The notes: generated by a model not told the origin, from the letters alone. A stretch of DNA of 64,000 nt from Palsa-504 sp963844625 (GCA_963844625.1 CAWJPF010000013.1:62001-126000), one strand, 5' to 3'. Positions 24,285 to 33,178 are shown, counted from the stretch's first letter. Program-made: numbers and translations.

Positions 24285-24491
24285 TCATCCGGCGTCCGGT
24301 GCGGCCGGGCACGCGGCCGGCCGCTGTCTGCGTAGCGACCGGCGTACCGAGCGGACCGGGGCGGCGAGCACCGCGCCGAGCGGACCGAGCCCGGCGGCCA
24401 ACCCGCCGAGCTGGGCATCGGCCGCCCGGATCTCGGCCGTGGTCTTGCCGCGTTCGGCCTGGTAGATGCCGTAGTAGGAATTGATCATCAT
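24285..24491 (-). CDS. Small protein upstream of whiB7
   Basis: 68 residues beginning MMINSYYGIYQAERGKTTAE, then a helical IRAADAQLGGLAAGLGPL and a basic tail (RSVRRSLRRQRP). A GGGAGG site lies 3-8 bases upstream. It resembles the short, tyrosine-containing N-termini of small actinobacterial unknowns. It lies 85 bases upstream of whiB7 on the same strand, where relatives carry regulatory upstream frames, so it could be part of the whiB7 leader. The 278 bases between this gene and 24770 hold nothing recognised. Confidence 0.5.
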   Translation of the reverse strand: MMINSYYGIYQAERGKTTAEIRAADAQLGGLAAGLGPLGAVLAAPVRSVRRSLRRQRPAACPAAPDAG

Positions 24492-24769
24492 CGCCTCCCA
24501 GACGATCCTTCGTAGGCGGTGAGCGGTGGCGATCCGCCCGCGCCCCGTTCACCCCGTGCCGACGCGGATCACCCCCGGAACGTCACCGCCGTGTACTGGC
24601 GAGTCCCGCTTGTACGACGAACGCCCCGGGCCCAGCCGGACAAACGATCGCCGTCGTGTACCAGGCTCGCCGTAAGCCCGCTGTTGCCGCATTAGGCAAA
24701 TGCCATATTTTCGCCGCCCGCGCGGCCTTACCTAGCGCCTAAGGCGCTCAGTAATCCGCGGGCTCGATC

Positions 24770-24961
24770 GTGCGGCGGAGCTCTGCGGCGCGCTGCCAGG
24801 TCGCTGAGATCAGGAAGACGGTGCGGGAGTTGAAGGGGTCGCACCAGACGCCCAAGGCCATCCACGTCGTGGACGAGCTTCCCACAACCGCGGCCGGGAA
24901 GATCGACAAGAAAGCCCTGCGCCGCCCCTACTGGCCCGAGGGCACACGTCAGGTCCACTGA
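24770..24961 (+). pseudogene. Acyl-CoA synthetase C-terminal remnant
   Basis: VRELKGSHQTPKAIHVVDEL then PTTAAGKIDKKALRRPYW is the C-terminal end of the AMP-binding C domain of an acyl-CoA/AMP ligase, including the catalytic lysine motif (GKIDKKAL). The adenylation domain is absent, so the fragment is non-functional. Homology begins around 24812. Confidence 0.7.
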
Positions 24962-25134
24962 CCGAGAGAAGACCGGCGCTGTTTAACCGGGCCGAGTTCC
25001 ACGGTCAGCAGCCCTGTGTCGTTGGCCAAAAGCCTCGGGAAGACCGAGGACTGGGTCGCGAGGGTGGCGTTCAGCTTCCCGCCGACGCCGAGGCCGTCAC
25101 CGTCCTCGTCGAAGTGACCAGAACCTCGGCGTCG

Positions 25135-27132
25135 CTACTCCTCGTGGGGGCAGTGCTCGGCGGGCGGCAGGTCGAGAGCGGGATTGCCGTCGAAGAAGCC
25201 CTCGGCCCGAAGCTTGAACCCGACCGTGGTGACCGGCATCACCGGCCAGTCCTCCGGCCGGACCACGTGGTGCGCGGTGAACGTGTGCCACAGCACGATG
25301 TCGGTGTTCTCCAGCGGGCGGTCGGCGGCGGTCCACGCGGGCAGCCCGTCCCCGCCGGGGTGCTGGTTGGGGTAGTCGCCGGCCGGGAAGCGCTGGTCGG
25401 GGTCGTACGCGGTGACCCACAGGTGCTTGGTGGCGAACTGGGCCCGCCGGATCACGTGGCTGTCGGGCTGGTTGAACGGCAGCACGCTGTCCCCCTGCGG
25501 CACGAGCTTGTAGGCCACCGGTTCACCCAGGCCGTTCAGACTATTGGGGTTAATGATCCGCCAGTAGCGAGCGGTCCGTCCGTCGGCCAGTCGCTGCGCC
25601 TCCGATTCCCTGGCCAGCGGGGTCTGCCGGACCACCCACGCGTTGCCGAGCGGGTTGTCCGGACCGGGCGGCAGCGCCACCGAGTCGCATTCGACCACGG
25701 TGTTGCCCGGGCCATCCACCATCATGTCCAGCCGCACGCAGAAGATGTGCTGGTGGTGCGGCCCGTAGACCTGCGGCGCGACCAGCGTGCCGTGGGCCGG
25801 GCGCTGCCCCGGCGGCAGCGCCCCGTTGGAGATCACGCCGGTCAGCTTGACCTCGTACTCGATCGTGCCGTCCTGGTAGAGGTACCAGAAGTAGCCGTAC
25901 TCGTAGTTGCCGACGGTGGCGATCATCGAGATGACCAGCCGCCGGGAGCGCCGGACCTCGGTTTTCCCCGTCCGCCAGTCCGCGTGCTTCCAGCTGATCC
26001 CGTGGTCTTCCTCGTGCAGGCAGATGGCGTTCTTGAGGACCTGGGCGTGGCCGTCGTTGTCGTTCAGCCAGGCGTCGAAGTAGCGGATCTCGCCCAGGCA
26101 GTCACAGCCAAGCTCCAGGCTGTTGGCCAGCACCCCGATGCCGTATTCGCCCATGTCGAAGACGTTCTTGCGGTAATGCGTGGGGTTCGGGTCGCCGTAG
26201 GGGATGAACATCTCCGCCAGCGAGGCGCGGTAGAGGACCGGCCGGAGCGTGCCACGGTCCTCGTACCGGAGCAGGTGCAGCACCAGCCCTTCACGCGGGG
26301 TGAAGCCGACCTGGAATCGCCACTTCTGCCAGCGCACCTCGTGCCCGTCGACGGTGAAGCTGGTGCCTTCCGGCTGGGTGATGCTGAGTGGTTTCACGTC
26401 CTGGCGGGGGCCGTCGGGGAAGTGCGGGACGTTGGCGGGGTCGCGGATCGTCTCGGCCGTGTAGTTGCCGCTGGCGGGCGGGAGCGGGACCACGCCGTGG
26501 TCCTCGACGCCGACGACTTCCATCCGGTCTAGGTCGAACCTTACGATCAGGCCTTCCACCGGGCGCGCGTAGCCGTTGTCGTCGAGATCTCCGCGACGGA
26601 CCCAGGTCAGGGGGCGGAGGAACCGGCCCTGGTCTGCGCTGTCCTCGGGGCCGTTGTACCCGACCGACCACGGGTCGATCATCACCATGTCGAAGTCGGT
26701 GACGCCGCGCTGGCGCATCGCCTGCTGCCAGCGGGGATCTTTCCGGACCGCCTCCTCGGTGGCCAGGAACTCCTCGAGCATGATGGCCGGCTGGACGCCG
26801 GGCAGTTCGGTCCACAGCTTTACGTCGCCGGTGGTGAGGGAGACGATTGCCTCGTAGGTTTTGCGTTCGGCTCGTTCGCGCAGGACGATGTGGGCCTCGC
26901 GGTCTATCGCCTGGCCTTTTCGGTAGCGGAGGACGGCGTCCTTGCCGGGCTCGCGGAGGGTGACGTAGACGAACCGGGCGCTGTCTTTCAGGTGGCGGTC
27001 GCGCTTGAGGATGCTGGTGGCGGCCTCGATCTCGGCGCCGGTCAGCGGGTCGAGCGGGTGGCGCACCTGGGCATCTGCGGGTGTGGCGCTGGCCGCGGTG
27101 GTCGCCGCCGGGGTGTCCTCGGTCGTGGTCAT
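25135..27132 (-). CDS. Copper-containing primary amine oxidase
   Basis: 665 residues, the family's usual length. It oxidises primary amines to aldehydes with release of ammonia and hydrogen peroxide. The topaquinone precursor is Tyr410 in the consensus TVGNYEY (406-412), the catalytic-base Asp326 is in VFDMGEYG, and copper histidines are in HHQHIFCVRLD (about 465) and LWHTFTAHHVV (about 625). N-terminal N2/N3 domains precede the C-terminal catalytic domain. No signal peptide, so cytoplasmic. The ATG has GGAGCC upstream. The only neighbour on this strand is distant; the MpaB gene is divergent, leaving 314 bases between them (27133-27446) that hold a possible micro-frame. Confidence 0.92.
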   Translation of the reverse strand: MTTTEDTPAATTAASATPADAQVRHPLDPLTGAEIEAATSILKRDRHLKDSARFVYVTLREPGKDAVLRYRKGQAIDREAHIVLRERAERKTYEAIVSLTTGDVKLWTELPGVQPAIMLEEFLATEEAVRKDPRWQQAMRQRGVTDFDMVMIDPWSVGYNGPEDSADQGRFLRPLTWVRRGDLDDNGYARPVEGLIVRFDLDRMEVVGVEDHGVVPLPPASGNYTAETIRDPANVPHFPDGPRQDVKPLSITQPEGTSFTVDGHEVRWQKWRFQVGFTPREGLVLHLLRYEDRGTLRPVLYRASLAEMFIPYGDPNPTHYRKNVFDMGEYGIGVLANSLELGCDCLGEIRYFDAWLNDNDGHAQVLKNAICLHEEDHGISWKHADWRTGKTEVRRSRRLVISMIATVGNYEYGYFWYLYQDGTIEYEVKLTGVISNGALPPGQRPAHGTLVAPQVYGPHHQHIFCVRLDMMVDGPGNTVVECDSVALPPGPDNPLGNAWVVRQTPLARESEAQRLADGRTARYWRIINPNSLNGLGEPVAYKLVPQGDSVLPFNQPDSHVIRRAQFATKHLWVTAYDPDQRFPAGDYPNQHPGGDGLPAWTAADRPLENTDIVLWHTFTAHHVVRPEDWPVMPVTTVGFKLRAEGFFDGNPALDLPPAEHCPHEE

Positions 27133-27380
27133 CGCTGGCTCCTTTTCCCGTCGTCCGCGTCAGCCTCCTCAGGCTTAACGCGGACGAATTGGTACGTCAA
27201 GCGCATGCCTCGGGCTCAGCCGGCCGACGGCCGCTCCAGGCCGATTCCGCGGACATCGAATCAAAATGGCCTCGTGCCGCCTCCGAGCTAGCACGAGCTA
27301 GCACAAGGTAGCCCTGGTGCCGGGGCAGCTGGTCCCGTTCCTGTTCACTCGGGCGGGCCTGATCAAGGGGGTTGGATCTG

Positions 27381-27437
27381 ATGATTGGCTACTTCTTCTC
27401 CGGCAGCGAGTACCTCCAGCGCCGGCGCGGAGCTTGA
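27381..27437 (+). CDS. Possible 18-residue frame ahead of the MpaB gene
   Basis: ATG at 27381, peptide MIGYFFSGSEYLQRRRGA, stop nine bases before the oxygenase start, with AAGGGGG upstream. Might be a leader peptide or the end of a lost gene. Support is only spacing and ribosome-site quality. Confidence 0.25.
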   Translation: MIGYFFSGSEYLQRRRGA

Positions 27438-27446
27438 GGAGCGAGC

Positions 27447-28451
27447 ATGACCGCCGACGCGGCTGCGGCCTCGCCCGACTTCGACCTCCGGGACCTGATC
27501 GACGGCGCGGCCCTGCTGGCCAGCACCGCGAACGCGGTGATGCAGCTCGCGCGGCCCGCGATCGGTTACGGCGTGCTGGAGAGCAAGGTCGAAAGCGGCC
27601 AGGCGATGCGGCACCCGTTCCGGCGGCTGCGCAACACGATCACCTACATGTCGGTGGCCGTGATGGGCACCGAGGAGGAACGCGCGTACTACCGGCGCCA
27701 GGTAAACCGCGCGCACGCCCCGGTCCGCTCCGGCGCGGACAGCCCGGTCAGCTACAGCGCCTTCGACCCGCGGCTTCAGCTGTGGGTGGCCGCGTGCCTT
27801 TACCGCGGCGGCATGGACATCCGCACCCGGCTACACGGGCCGGTCGACGAGGCCACCGCCGACGCCATCTACCGCGAATGCCGCCGATTCGGCACCACCT
27901 TGCAGGTCCCGGAGCACATGTGGCCGGCCGACCGGGCCGCGTTCGAGGAGTACTGGGCCGCCGCCCTGGCCGAACTCCGGATCGATCCGCCGGTGCGCGA
28001 CTACATGGACCGGCTCATCATGCTGGACTACCTGCCCCGGCCGTTCGGCACCGCGCTCGGCCCGGTGAACCGGTTCCTGACCACCGGGTTCCTGCCCCCG
28101 CCGTTCCGCGAGCAGATGCAGCTGCCCTGGACCGAACGCGACCAGCGCCAGTTCGACCTCCTCATCCAGCTGGTCGCGTCGGTCAACCACCTCCTGCCCG
28201 CACCGGTCTCGCGGTTCCCGTTCAACGCCAGCCTGCAAGAACTGCGGCTGCAGATGATCCGCAACCGCCTCATGAAGCTAGAACGGACCGTGATACCCCG
28301 GTCCGTTCGGGAGATAAAAATCTTCTTATGCCGAACGGACCTGTTGGCTTATTTCGCCGGGACGCCGCGCGGCGCCCTGGATGCCTGGCGGTCGGCCTAC
28401 GCCTCCGGCCAGGCCGGGACGCCGACGGCCGCGCGGCGATGTTCCCGGTGA
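27447..28451 (+). CDS. MpaB-type (DUF2236) oxygenase family protein
   Basis: 334 residues as read. The DUF2236 fold of heme oxygenases related to mycophenolic-acid MpaB and rubber oxygenase Lcp is seen in VMQLARPAIGYGVLESKV, AVMGTEEERAYYRRQVNRAH, TLQVPEHMWPADRAAFEEYW and LDYLPRPFG. The domain ends near RLMKLERTVIPR (about residue 290). The last 40 codons are read through a GTTCGG-family repeat inserted at 28281, so the original stop was probably displaced. It may work with the carboxylesterase and Baeyer-Villiger monooxygenase encoded nearby on the other strand in oxidative breakdown of a terpenoid or polymer; inference only. Confidence 0.78.
   Translation: MTADAAAASPDFDLRDLIDGAALLASTANAVMQLARPAIGYGVLESKVESGQAMRHPFRRLRNTITYMSVAVMGTEEERAYYRRQVNRAHAPVRSGADSPVSYSAFDPRLQLWVAACLYRGGMDIRTRLHGPVDEATADAIYRECRRFGTTLQVPEHMWPADRAAFEEYWAAALAELRIDPPVRDYMDRLIMLDYLPRPFGTALGPVNRFLTTGFLPPPFREQMQLPWTERDQRQFDLLIQLVASVNHLLPAPVSRFPFNASLQELRLQMIRNRLMKLERTVIPRSVREIKIFLCRTDLLAYFAGTPRGALDAWRSAYASGQAGTPTAARRCSR
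28281..28341. repeat. GTTCGG-family element, full copy h with three half-arms
   Basis: GAACGGACC (28281-28289), GGTCCGTTCGG (28300-28310) and CCGAACGGACC (28331-28341). The middle arm can pair perfectly with either neighbour (9 or 11 bp), giving two mutually exclusive hairpins. The loop GAGATAAAAATCTTCTTATG is AT-rich, as in copies b and g. The element sits inside the 3' end of the MpaB reading frame. Confidence 0.75.
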
Positions 28452-28528
28452 CGCGGCGGCGGCTGGGTATGGTGATGCGGGATGGACGCCTTGCCTTGAT
28501 CCAGCCGGGCAGAGCGGCCGGTTTGCGT

Positions 28529-28610
28529 GGAAGATTCGGCCTGCGTGGAGGATCGGGGCGGTCCTGGGGTACCAGGATTACCGCGCAAGCCGGATCTTCC
28601 GCGATCTTTT
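28529..28610. repeat. Co-varying hairpin element, copy 2
   Basis: Outer arms GGAAGATTCGGCCTGCG (28529-28545) and CGCAAGCCGGATCTTCC (28584-28600) pair at 15 of 17 positions; inner stem TCCTGG/CCAGGA (28562-28577) has the loop GGTA. Homologous to copy 1 at 23624, with paired substitutions. It is followed by a GCGG simple repeat. Apart from this and the two GTTCGG copies, the 28452-28951 stretch has no gene. Confidence 0.65.
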
Positions 28611-28812
28611 GCGGGCGGGCGGGCGGGCGGGTCAGGGGTGCGGAGAGATTGAGCTGAAGTGGCGGAAGTGAGGGCCGGGGCCGGGGCCGGGGTGGACTGT
28701 CCGGGGGCGGTGACGGGGTGAATTGTCGCCGCTCGCTGGGAGGGCTGGCGGGCGGTCCCGCGGGAGGCAAGCCTCGGTCGGGCCTCATAGCTCACACTGG
28801 CACCACCACGCT

Positions 28813-28896
28813 ACCGAACGAGACAGCAAAATAAACCAACAGGGTCCGAACGGACCGTGGTACACGCCCTGAGCCCGGTGCGACGTCCTGCTTCGG
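28813..28896. repeat. GTTCGG-family element, copy c
   Basis: CCGAACGAGAC at 28813, then GGTCCGAACGGACC (28843-28856) followed by the tail GTGGTACACGCCCTG and AGCCCGGTGCGACGTC, nearly identical to the tail of copy b. It lies just downstream of the 3' end of the carboxylesterase gene at 28952. Confidence 0.65.
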
Positions 28897-28951
28897 GCGG
28901 CGAGCCAGTCTGGGCGGTTGGTATGCAGCGTCTGTTACGCGCGGGAAAGCG

Positions 28952-29878
28952 TCACCGGCTGGCGGTTACCTTGCGGACGAACCAGGATGCTTGGGCCAGC
29001 GCGCTGTCGGCCGCGGCGAGCAAACCGGGCTGTAGCGCGAAGTCGTGCCACATGCGCGGCCATCTGGTGTATGTCATGTCTACCCCGGCGGCCGAAGCGC
29101 TGGCGGCCAGCAGCTCGGCGTCCGGGGCGAGCAGTTCCTCGGTCCCGGCCTGGATCAGCAGCGGCGGCAGCCCGGAGTGCGTGCCGCGCAACGGGGAGAC
29201 CAAGTGGCCGGCCCAGGTGGACGGGCCGGCGTAGGCGCGGGCGCAGGCGTCGAGCCAGTCCGGGGTGAGCAGGACGTCGCGGCGCACCAGGTCCGGGACG
29301 GCCCGGCGGTCGCGGCCGAGATCGAGCCACGGCGACAGCAGGATGCAGCCGACCGGGAGTTCCTGCCCCGCGTCGCGCATCGACAGGACCAGGGCCAGGG
29401 CGAGTCCGCCGCCTGCCGAGTCGCCCGACACCACCACCGGGCCCGGGCTGGCCTCGCCGGACAGGGCGCTGAGGACCGCGCGGGCGTCCTGGAGTGCTGC
29501 CGGGTAGGGATGCTCAGGGGCCAGGCGGTATTCGGGCAAGACAACCCGGCAGCCCGTCTGGGCGCTCAGGTGCGCCGCCCACGACCGGGCCATGCGCGCC
29601 GAGCCCAGGCAATAGCCGCCGCCGTGAAAGTGGACCACCGTCAGCTGCGAACCCGGTACCGGGGAGGACACCACCTCGGCGCGCAGCCCGGCTATCGTCT
29701 GCTCGGTGACCGTGGTGCGCCGCGGAAGCGCGGAGATCCTGGTGAGCTGGTCCAGCCGCGTACGCTGCACCGGCCAGGGCAGAGCCGGGTCCAGGCAGCG
29801 CCTGCCGAGCTGCTGCACCCCGAAGCGCATGATCGCAGGCGGCAAGCGCAGCCCCCGGCGCGCGCGGCGGGCGGTCAT
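28952..29878 (-). CDS. Alpha/beta hydrolase, hormone-sensitive-lipase family
   Basis: 308-residue carboxylesterase. Oxyanion motif HFHGGGYCLGS, nucleophile GDSAGGG, and a C-terminal catalytic His in MWHDFALQPG; the Asp is in the GTEELLAPDAELL region. Family IV/HSL esterases hydrolyse small acyl esters and lactones. The start overlaps the stop of the monooxygenase gene by four bases (29875-29878), so the two are co-translated: the monooxygenase could form esters that this enzyme cleaves. Confidence 0.88.
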   Translation of the reverse strand: MTARRARRGLRLPPAIMRFGVQQLGRRCLDPALPWPVQRTRLDQLTRISALPRRTTVTEQTIAGLRAEVVSSPVPGSQLTVVHFHGGGYCLGSARMARSWAAHLSAQTGCRVVLPEYRLAPEHPYPAALQDARAVLSALSGEASPGPVVVSGDSAGGGLALALVLSMRDAGQELPVGCILLSPWLDLGRDRRAVPDLVRRDVLLTPDWLDACARAYAGPSTWAGHLVSPLRGTHSGLPPLLIQAGTEELLAPDAELLAASASAAGVDMTYTRWPRMWHDFALQPGLLAAADSALAQASWFVRKVTASR

Positions 29879-31356
29879 GCCGCGCTGGGGCCGGCCATGG
29901 CCGGCCGTTCCGGCGTGACCCGGTACGCGGCAAGGTCAAAGCGCCGGACCTGGTACCGGTACATGAACGTATAGTCGGGCCAGTTGTTGGTGTTGCGTCC
30001 GGAGGCCGTCGTGTACCAGCTGTGACAGCCGGTCTCCCACACCGACGTCCGGCTGGCCGATTGCACCCAGGAGTTGAACGTCTCCTGCACTTCGGGACGC
30101 ACGTCAAGCCAGGCCAGGCGCTCGGCCTGGAGCGCCTGGATCGCGCCGAGAACGTAGCCGATCTGGCCTTCGAGCATGTAGATGATCGAATTTCCGCCGA
30201 GGTTGGTGTTAGGCCCGTAGAGCATGAAGAAGTTAGGGAACCCGGAAACAGTGATGCCGAGGTAGGACCGCGGCCCGTCCTGCCAGGCCTGCTGCAGCCG
30301 CCAGCCGCCGAGGCCGGACACCAGCATCGGCGCGAGGAACTCCGCCGCCTTGAAACCGGTGCCGTAGATGATCACGTCCGCGACGCGGGTCGTGCCGTCG
30401 GCGGTGACTACCCCGCCCGGGACGATCCGCTCGATCCGTTCCGTGACTAGCTCCACGTCCGGCCGGGCCAGAGCCGGGTACCAGTCGTTGGAGAACACGA
30501 CCCGCTTGCAGCCCATCACGTAGTCAGGGATGCACCTGGCGCGCAGCTCAGGATCGGCGATCTGCGAGCGGAGCTGGCGGCGCCATAGCTGCATCGGCGC
30601 GGCTAGCAGCTTGGGCGACAGGACAAAGCCGCTGGTGAGCAGCTCGCCGTAGAGGAAGATGCGCAGCCGGTCGATCTTGCGTACTACGGGCAGCCGGTCA
30701 TACAGCGCCTGCTCGACGTCGCGGTACGGCCGGTCAGCCTTGGGCAGCACGTACGGGGCGCTGCGCTGGTAGACGGTAACGTGGCCGGCGACCTTGGCGA
30801 TCTCGGGTACGAACTGGATGGCGCTGGCCCCGGTGCCGACGACAGCCACACGCCTACCTGCCAGGCCGACATCGTGATTCCAGCGGGCGGAATGCCACGA
30901 GAGGCCCGCGAACCCGTCCCGGCCGGCGATGTCGGGCAGGGCGGGACGGCCGAGCTGGCCAAGGGCACAGACGACCACCCTCGCCTGCAGCGTGCCGCCG
31001 TCGTCAAGGGTGAGATTCCAGACCGCGCGGTGTTCATCGAACTCGGCCCCCGCGACGCCGCAGCCGAAACGGAGGTGCGAGCCAAGGCCGCGCTCGGCGA
31101 CCAGCGCGTGCAGGTAAGCCAGGATCTCCCCGCGCGGCGGGAAACGCCGGCTCCAGCGCCAGGGCCGGAACGAGAACGAGTACAAGTGCGACGGCACGTC
31201 GCAGGTCAGGCCCGGGTAGCTATTATCGCGCCAGGTTCCGCCGAGGTCATCGGCTCGGTCCACCACGACGAAATCGTCGATGCCCGCCTGCTTGAGCGCG
31301 ATCGCCATGCCGATCCCGCCGAAGCCGGCGCCGATGACGACCACCCGGTAAGGCAT
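29875..31356 (-). CDS. Baeyer-Villiger-type flavin monooxygenase
   Basis: 493 residues. Two Rossmann motifs (VIGAGFGGIGMA for FAD; VVGTGASAIQF for NADPH) bracket the Baeyer-Villiger fingerprint-like stretch FAGLSWHSARWNHD; further hallmarks are DLGGTWRDNSYPGLTCDVPS and YGPNTNLGGNSI. It would insert oxygen into ketones to give esters or lactones. The start at 31356 follows GGAGGGGAG; the 24 codons upstream in the same frame are not conserved-looking. Translationally coupled to the carboxylesterase. Confidence 0.9.
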   Translation of the reverse strand: MPYRVVVIGAGFGGIGMAIALKQAGIDDFVVVDRADDLGGTWRDNSYPGLTCDVPSHLYSFSFRPWRWSRRFPPRGEILAYLHALVAERGLGSHLRFGCGVAGAEFDEHRAVWNLTLDDGGTLQARVVVCALGQLGRPALPDIAGRDGFAGLSWHSARWNHDVGLAGRRVAVVGTGASAIQFVPEIAKVAGHVTVYQRSAPYVLPKADRPYRDVEQALYDRLPVVRKIDRLRIFLYGELLTSGFVLSPKLLAAPMQLWRRQLRSQIADPELRARCIPDYVMGCKRVVFSNDWYPALARPDVELVTERIERIVPGGVVTADGTTRVADVIIYGTGFKAAEFLAPMLVSGLGGWRLQQAWQDGPRSYLGITVSGFPNFFMLYGPNTNLGGNSIIYMLEGQIGYVLGAIQALQAERLAWLDVRPEVQETFNSWVQSASRTSVWETGCHSWYTTASGRNTNNWPDYTFMYRYQVRRFDLAAYRVTPERPAMAGPSAA

Positions 31357-31478
31357 GGGCACTCCCCTCCGACCGAGTTCGACCTCAGCGGAAGCGTCAC
31401 AAACACTTTGGGCGTAATCATCGCGCATTACACCCGCGCCCGAGGAGCGTCCAGTTGGGATTATTAGCTGTGAGGAGC

Positions 31479-32384
31479 ATGCCGGGCGATACGAGTGGCG
31501 AGGATGCCCTGCGCGCGTCGCTGCGCGCGTCGCTGCGGGAGGTCGGGCGCGCGGACGGTATTAGCGCCGTCCGGCGGCTGTCCGGCGGGGTCATCGCCGA
31601 CGCCTGGCTGATCAGCTGGGCCGACGGCACGTCCGCGGTCGGCAAGATCGTCCACGGCGCGGCCCCTGACCTATTCCGGACTGAGGCGGACGGGCTCGCC
31701 GCGCTGCGCGGCACCGGGTACCTGGCGACTCCGGACGTGCTGGCCGTCACCGACCGGCTGCTGCTCCTGGAAGCGCTGGTGCCCCGGGACGACAGCGCGG
31801 GTTCCTGGGAGGCCTTCGCCCGGGATATGGCCGGCGCGCACCGCGCTGTGGTCAGCGCCAGGTTCGGCTGGCCCGCCGATGGGTGGCTGGGCCGGCTGCG
31901 GCAGGTCAACACCTGGAACTCTGACGGGCACGAGTTCTTCGCCGAGCACCGGCTGCTGCGCTACCTCACCGAGCCGCCCGCCGAGCAGGCCCTGACCGCG
32001 GACGACCGTCGCGCTGTAGAGCGGCTGTGCGCCCGGCTGCCCGAACTCATCCCGCCCATGCCCGCCGTCCTGACCCACGGCGACCTGTGGACCGGCAACC
32101 TGGTCAGCCAGCCGGGCGGCCGGATCGCCGTCATCGACCCGGCCGTCTCCTACACATGGGCCGAGGTCGACCTGTCCATGCTGTGGAGCAACGCACGCCC
32201 GCCCGCTTCTGACCGGTTCTTCGCTGTCTATCAGGAGCTCAATCCCTCGCCACCCGGATGGGCCGAGCGGATGCCCGTGCTGAACCTGCGCGAGCTGCTC
32301 AGCAGCATCGCGCACTTCGGCTCCGCCGCGTCCTATGACCTGGGGCGGGTCCGCGACACTCTCGGGCCGTTCTATCAGAGGTGA
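31479..32384 (+). CDS. Fructosamine kinase / aminoglycoside-phosphotransferase-like protein
   Basis: 301 residues. Kinase-like fold: catalytic loop LTHGDLWTGNLV, metal-binding VIDPAVSYTWAEVDLSMLW (fructosamine-kinase signature), and phosphate-binding SGGVIADAW near the N-terminus. Likely phosphorylates sugar-amine adducts (deglycation) or a related small molecule. The ATG at 31479 has GAGGAG close by; an alternative TTG start lies at 31455. Divergent from the monooxygenase with a 122-base spacer. Confidence 0.82.
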   Translation: MPGDTSGEDALRASLRASLREVGRADGISAVRRLSGGVIADAWLISWADGTSAVGKIVHGAAPDLFRTEADGLAALRGTGYLATPDVLAVTDRLLLLEALVPRDDSAGSWEAFARDMAGAHRAVVSARFGWPADGWLGRLRQVNTWNSDGHEFFAEHRLLRYLTEPPAEQALTADDRRAVERLCARLPELIPPMPAVLTHGDLWTGNLVSQPGGRIAVIDPAVSYTWAEVDLSMLWSNARPPASDRFFAVYQELNPSPPGWAERMPVLNLRELLSSIAHFGSAASYDLGRVRDTLGPFYQR

Positions 32385-32484
32385 CCCGAGCAGGCGTGTC
32401 AGGTGACGGGGGACCCCGGGCCTTCGTTCCCATCTACCTGTCCCGGCAGTCCTCCGCGCCTGTCATCGACGGCCCAGCGGTCGC

Positions 32485-33066
32485 CTAGCGGGTGTCACTC
32501 GCTTCACTACCTCGGCGGATGGCCTCTCGCAGCGTCGGCCAGGCGGCGCGCAGCCCCGGGTGGAGGCCGGGATGGTCGGAGACTTGCTCGGCCGGCACCC
32601 AGGCCAGCCCGGCCGTCTCCCACGCCGCGTGACCGGAAGCGATCTGGGCGGTGGGCAGGTAGCTCGCCTCGGTGTTCTGGATCCGCACAGCGAAGGTGGT
32701 GTAAGTCCACCCGCAGCCGTGTTCGCACGGGACCTCCAGCTCGGCGGCCACGACGCCCAGGCGCACGTCGATCCCGTCGATTTCCTCGCCGGTCTCGCGG
32801 ACGGCCGCGTGCCACGGCGTCTCGCCGCCGTCGATGGCGCCGCCGAACGTGGACCAGGTGCCGCCCGCCTGCACGTGCGGGGAGCGGTGGCTCAGCAGCA
32901 CCCAGGCACGCCCGTCCGGCGTCACCGTCCACGGCAATACGCCTGCCGCGCCGTTCGGTCCCCAGTGCCGCCCAGCCGGGCACAGATGGTAGCGCTCGTC
33001 GGAGGCAGGCTGCCTGGTGGAGCTGCCCGCCGGCTGTACGGCTGCCTCGCGCTCGCTTGCTTGCAT
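32485..33066 (-). CDS. Nudix hydrolase
   Basis: 193 residues. Complete Nudix box: GGAIDGGETPWHAAVRETGE plus EI, with the metal-binding glutamates. An N-terminal CPAGRHWGPNGAAGVL segment precedes the fold, and an acidic-aromatic loop with three cysteines (EVPCEHGCGWTYTTF) follows the box. Hydrolyses a nucleoside diphosphate linked to another moiety; specificity unknown. Divergently arranged with the DUF1841 gene; a GTTCGG element lies between them. Confidence 0.82.
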   Translation of the reverse strand: MQASEREAAVQPAGSSTRQPASDERYHLCPAGRHWGPNGAAGVLPWTVTPDGRAWVLLSHRSPHVQAGGTWSTFGGAIDGGETPWHAAVRETGEEIDGIDVRLGVVAAELEVPCEHGCGWTYTTFAVRIQNTEASYLPTAQIASGHAAWETAGLAWVPAEQVSDHPGLHPGLRAAWPTLREAIRRGSEASDTR

Positions 33067-33178
33067 GCTGTGGCTGCTCCCCCGGCCGCCTGCCTCACGG
33101 TGGTCTCGCTGATCGCTTGATCAATACTTTTACCAAGCGCGGACGCCTTCGATATCTTCCAGGACAAGAAGCACGTAT

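Noticed and set aside
25114..26532. 472-codon plus-strand open frame
   Set aside because: It is antisense to the copper amine oxidase, whose catalytic motifs are unmistakable; the composition is Val/Asp/Gly-biased as expected for a GC-rich shadow.
27317..28657. 446-codon plus-strand frame
   Set aside because: A shadow of the MpaB gene in another frame.
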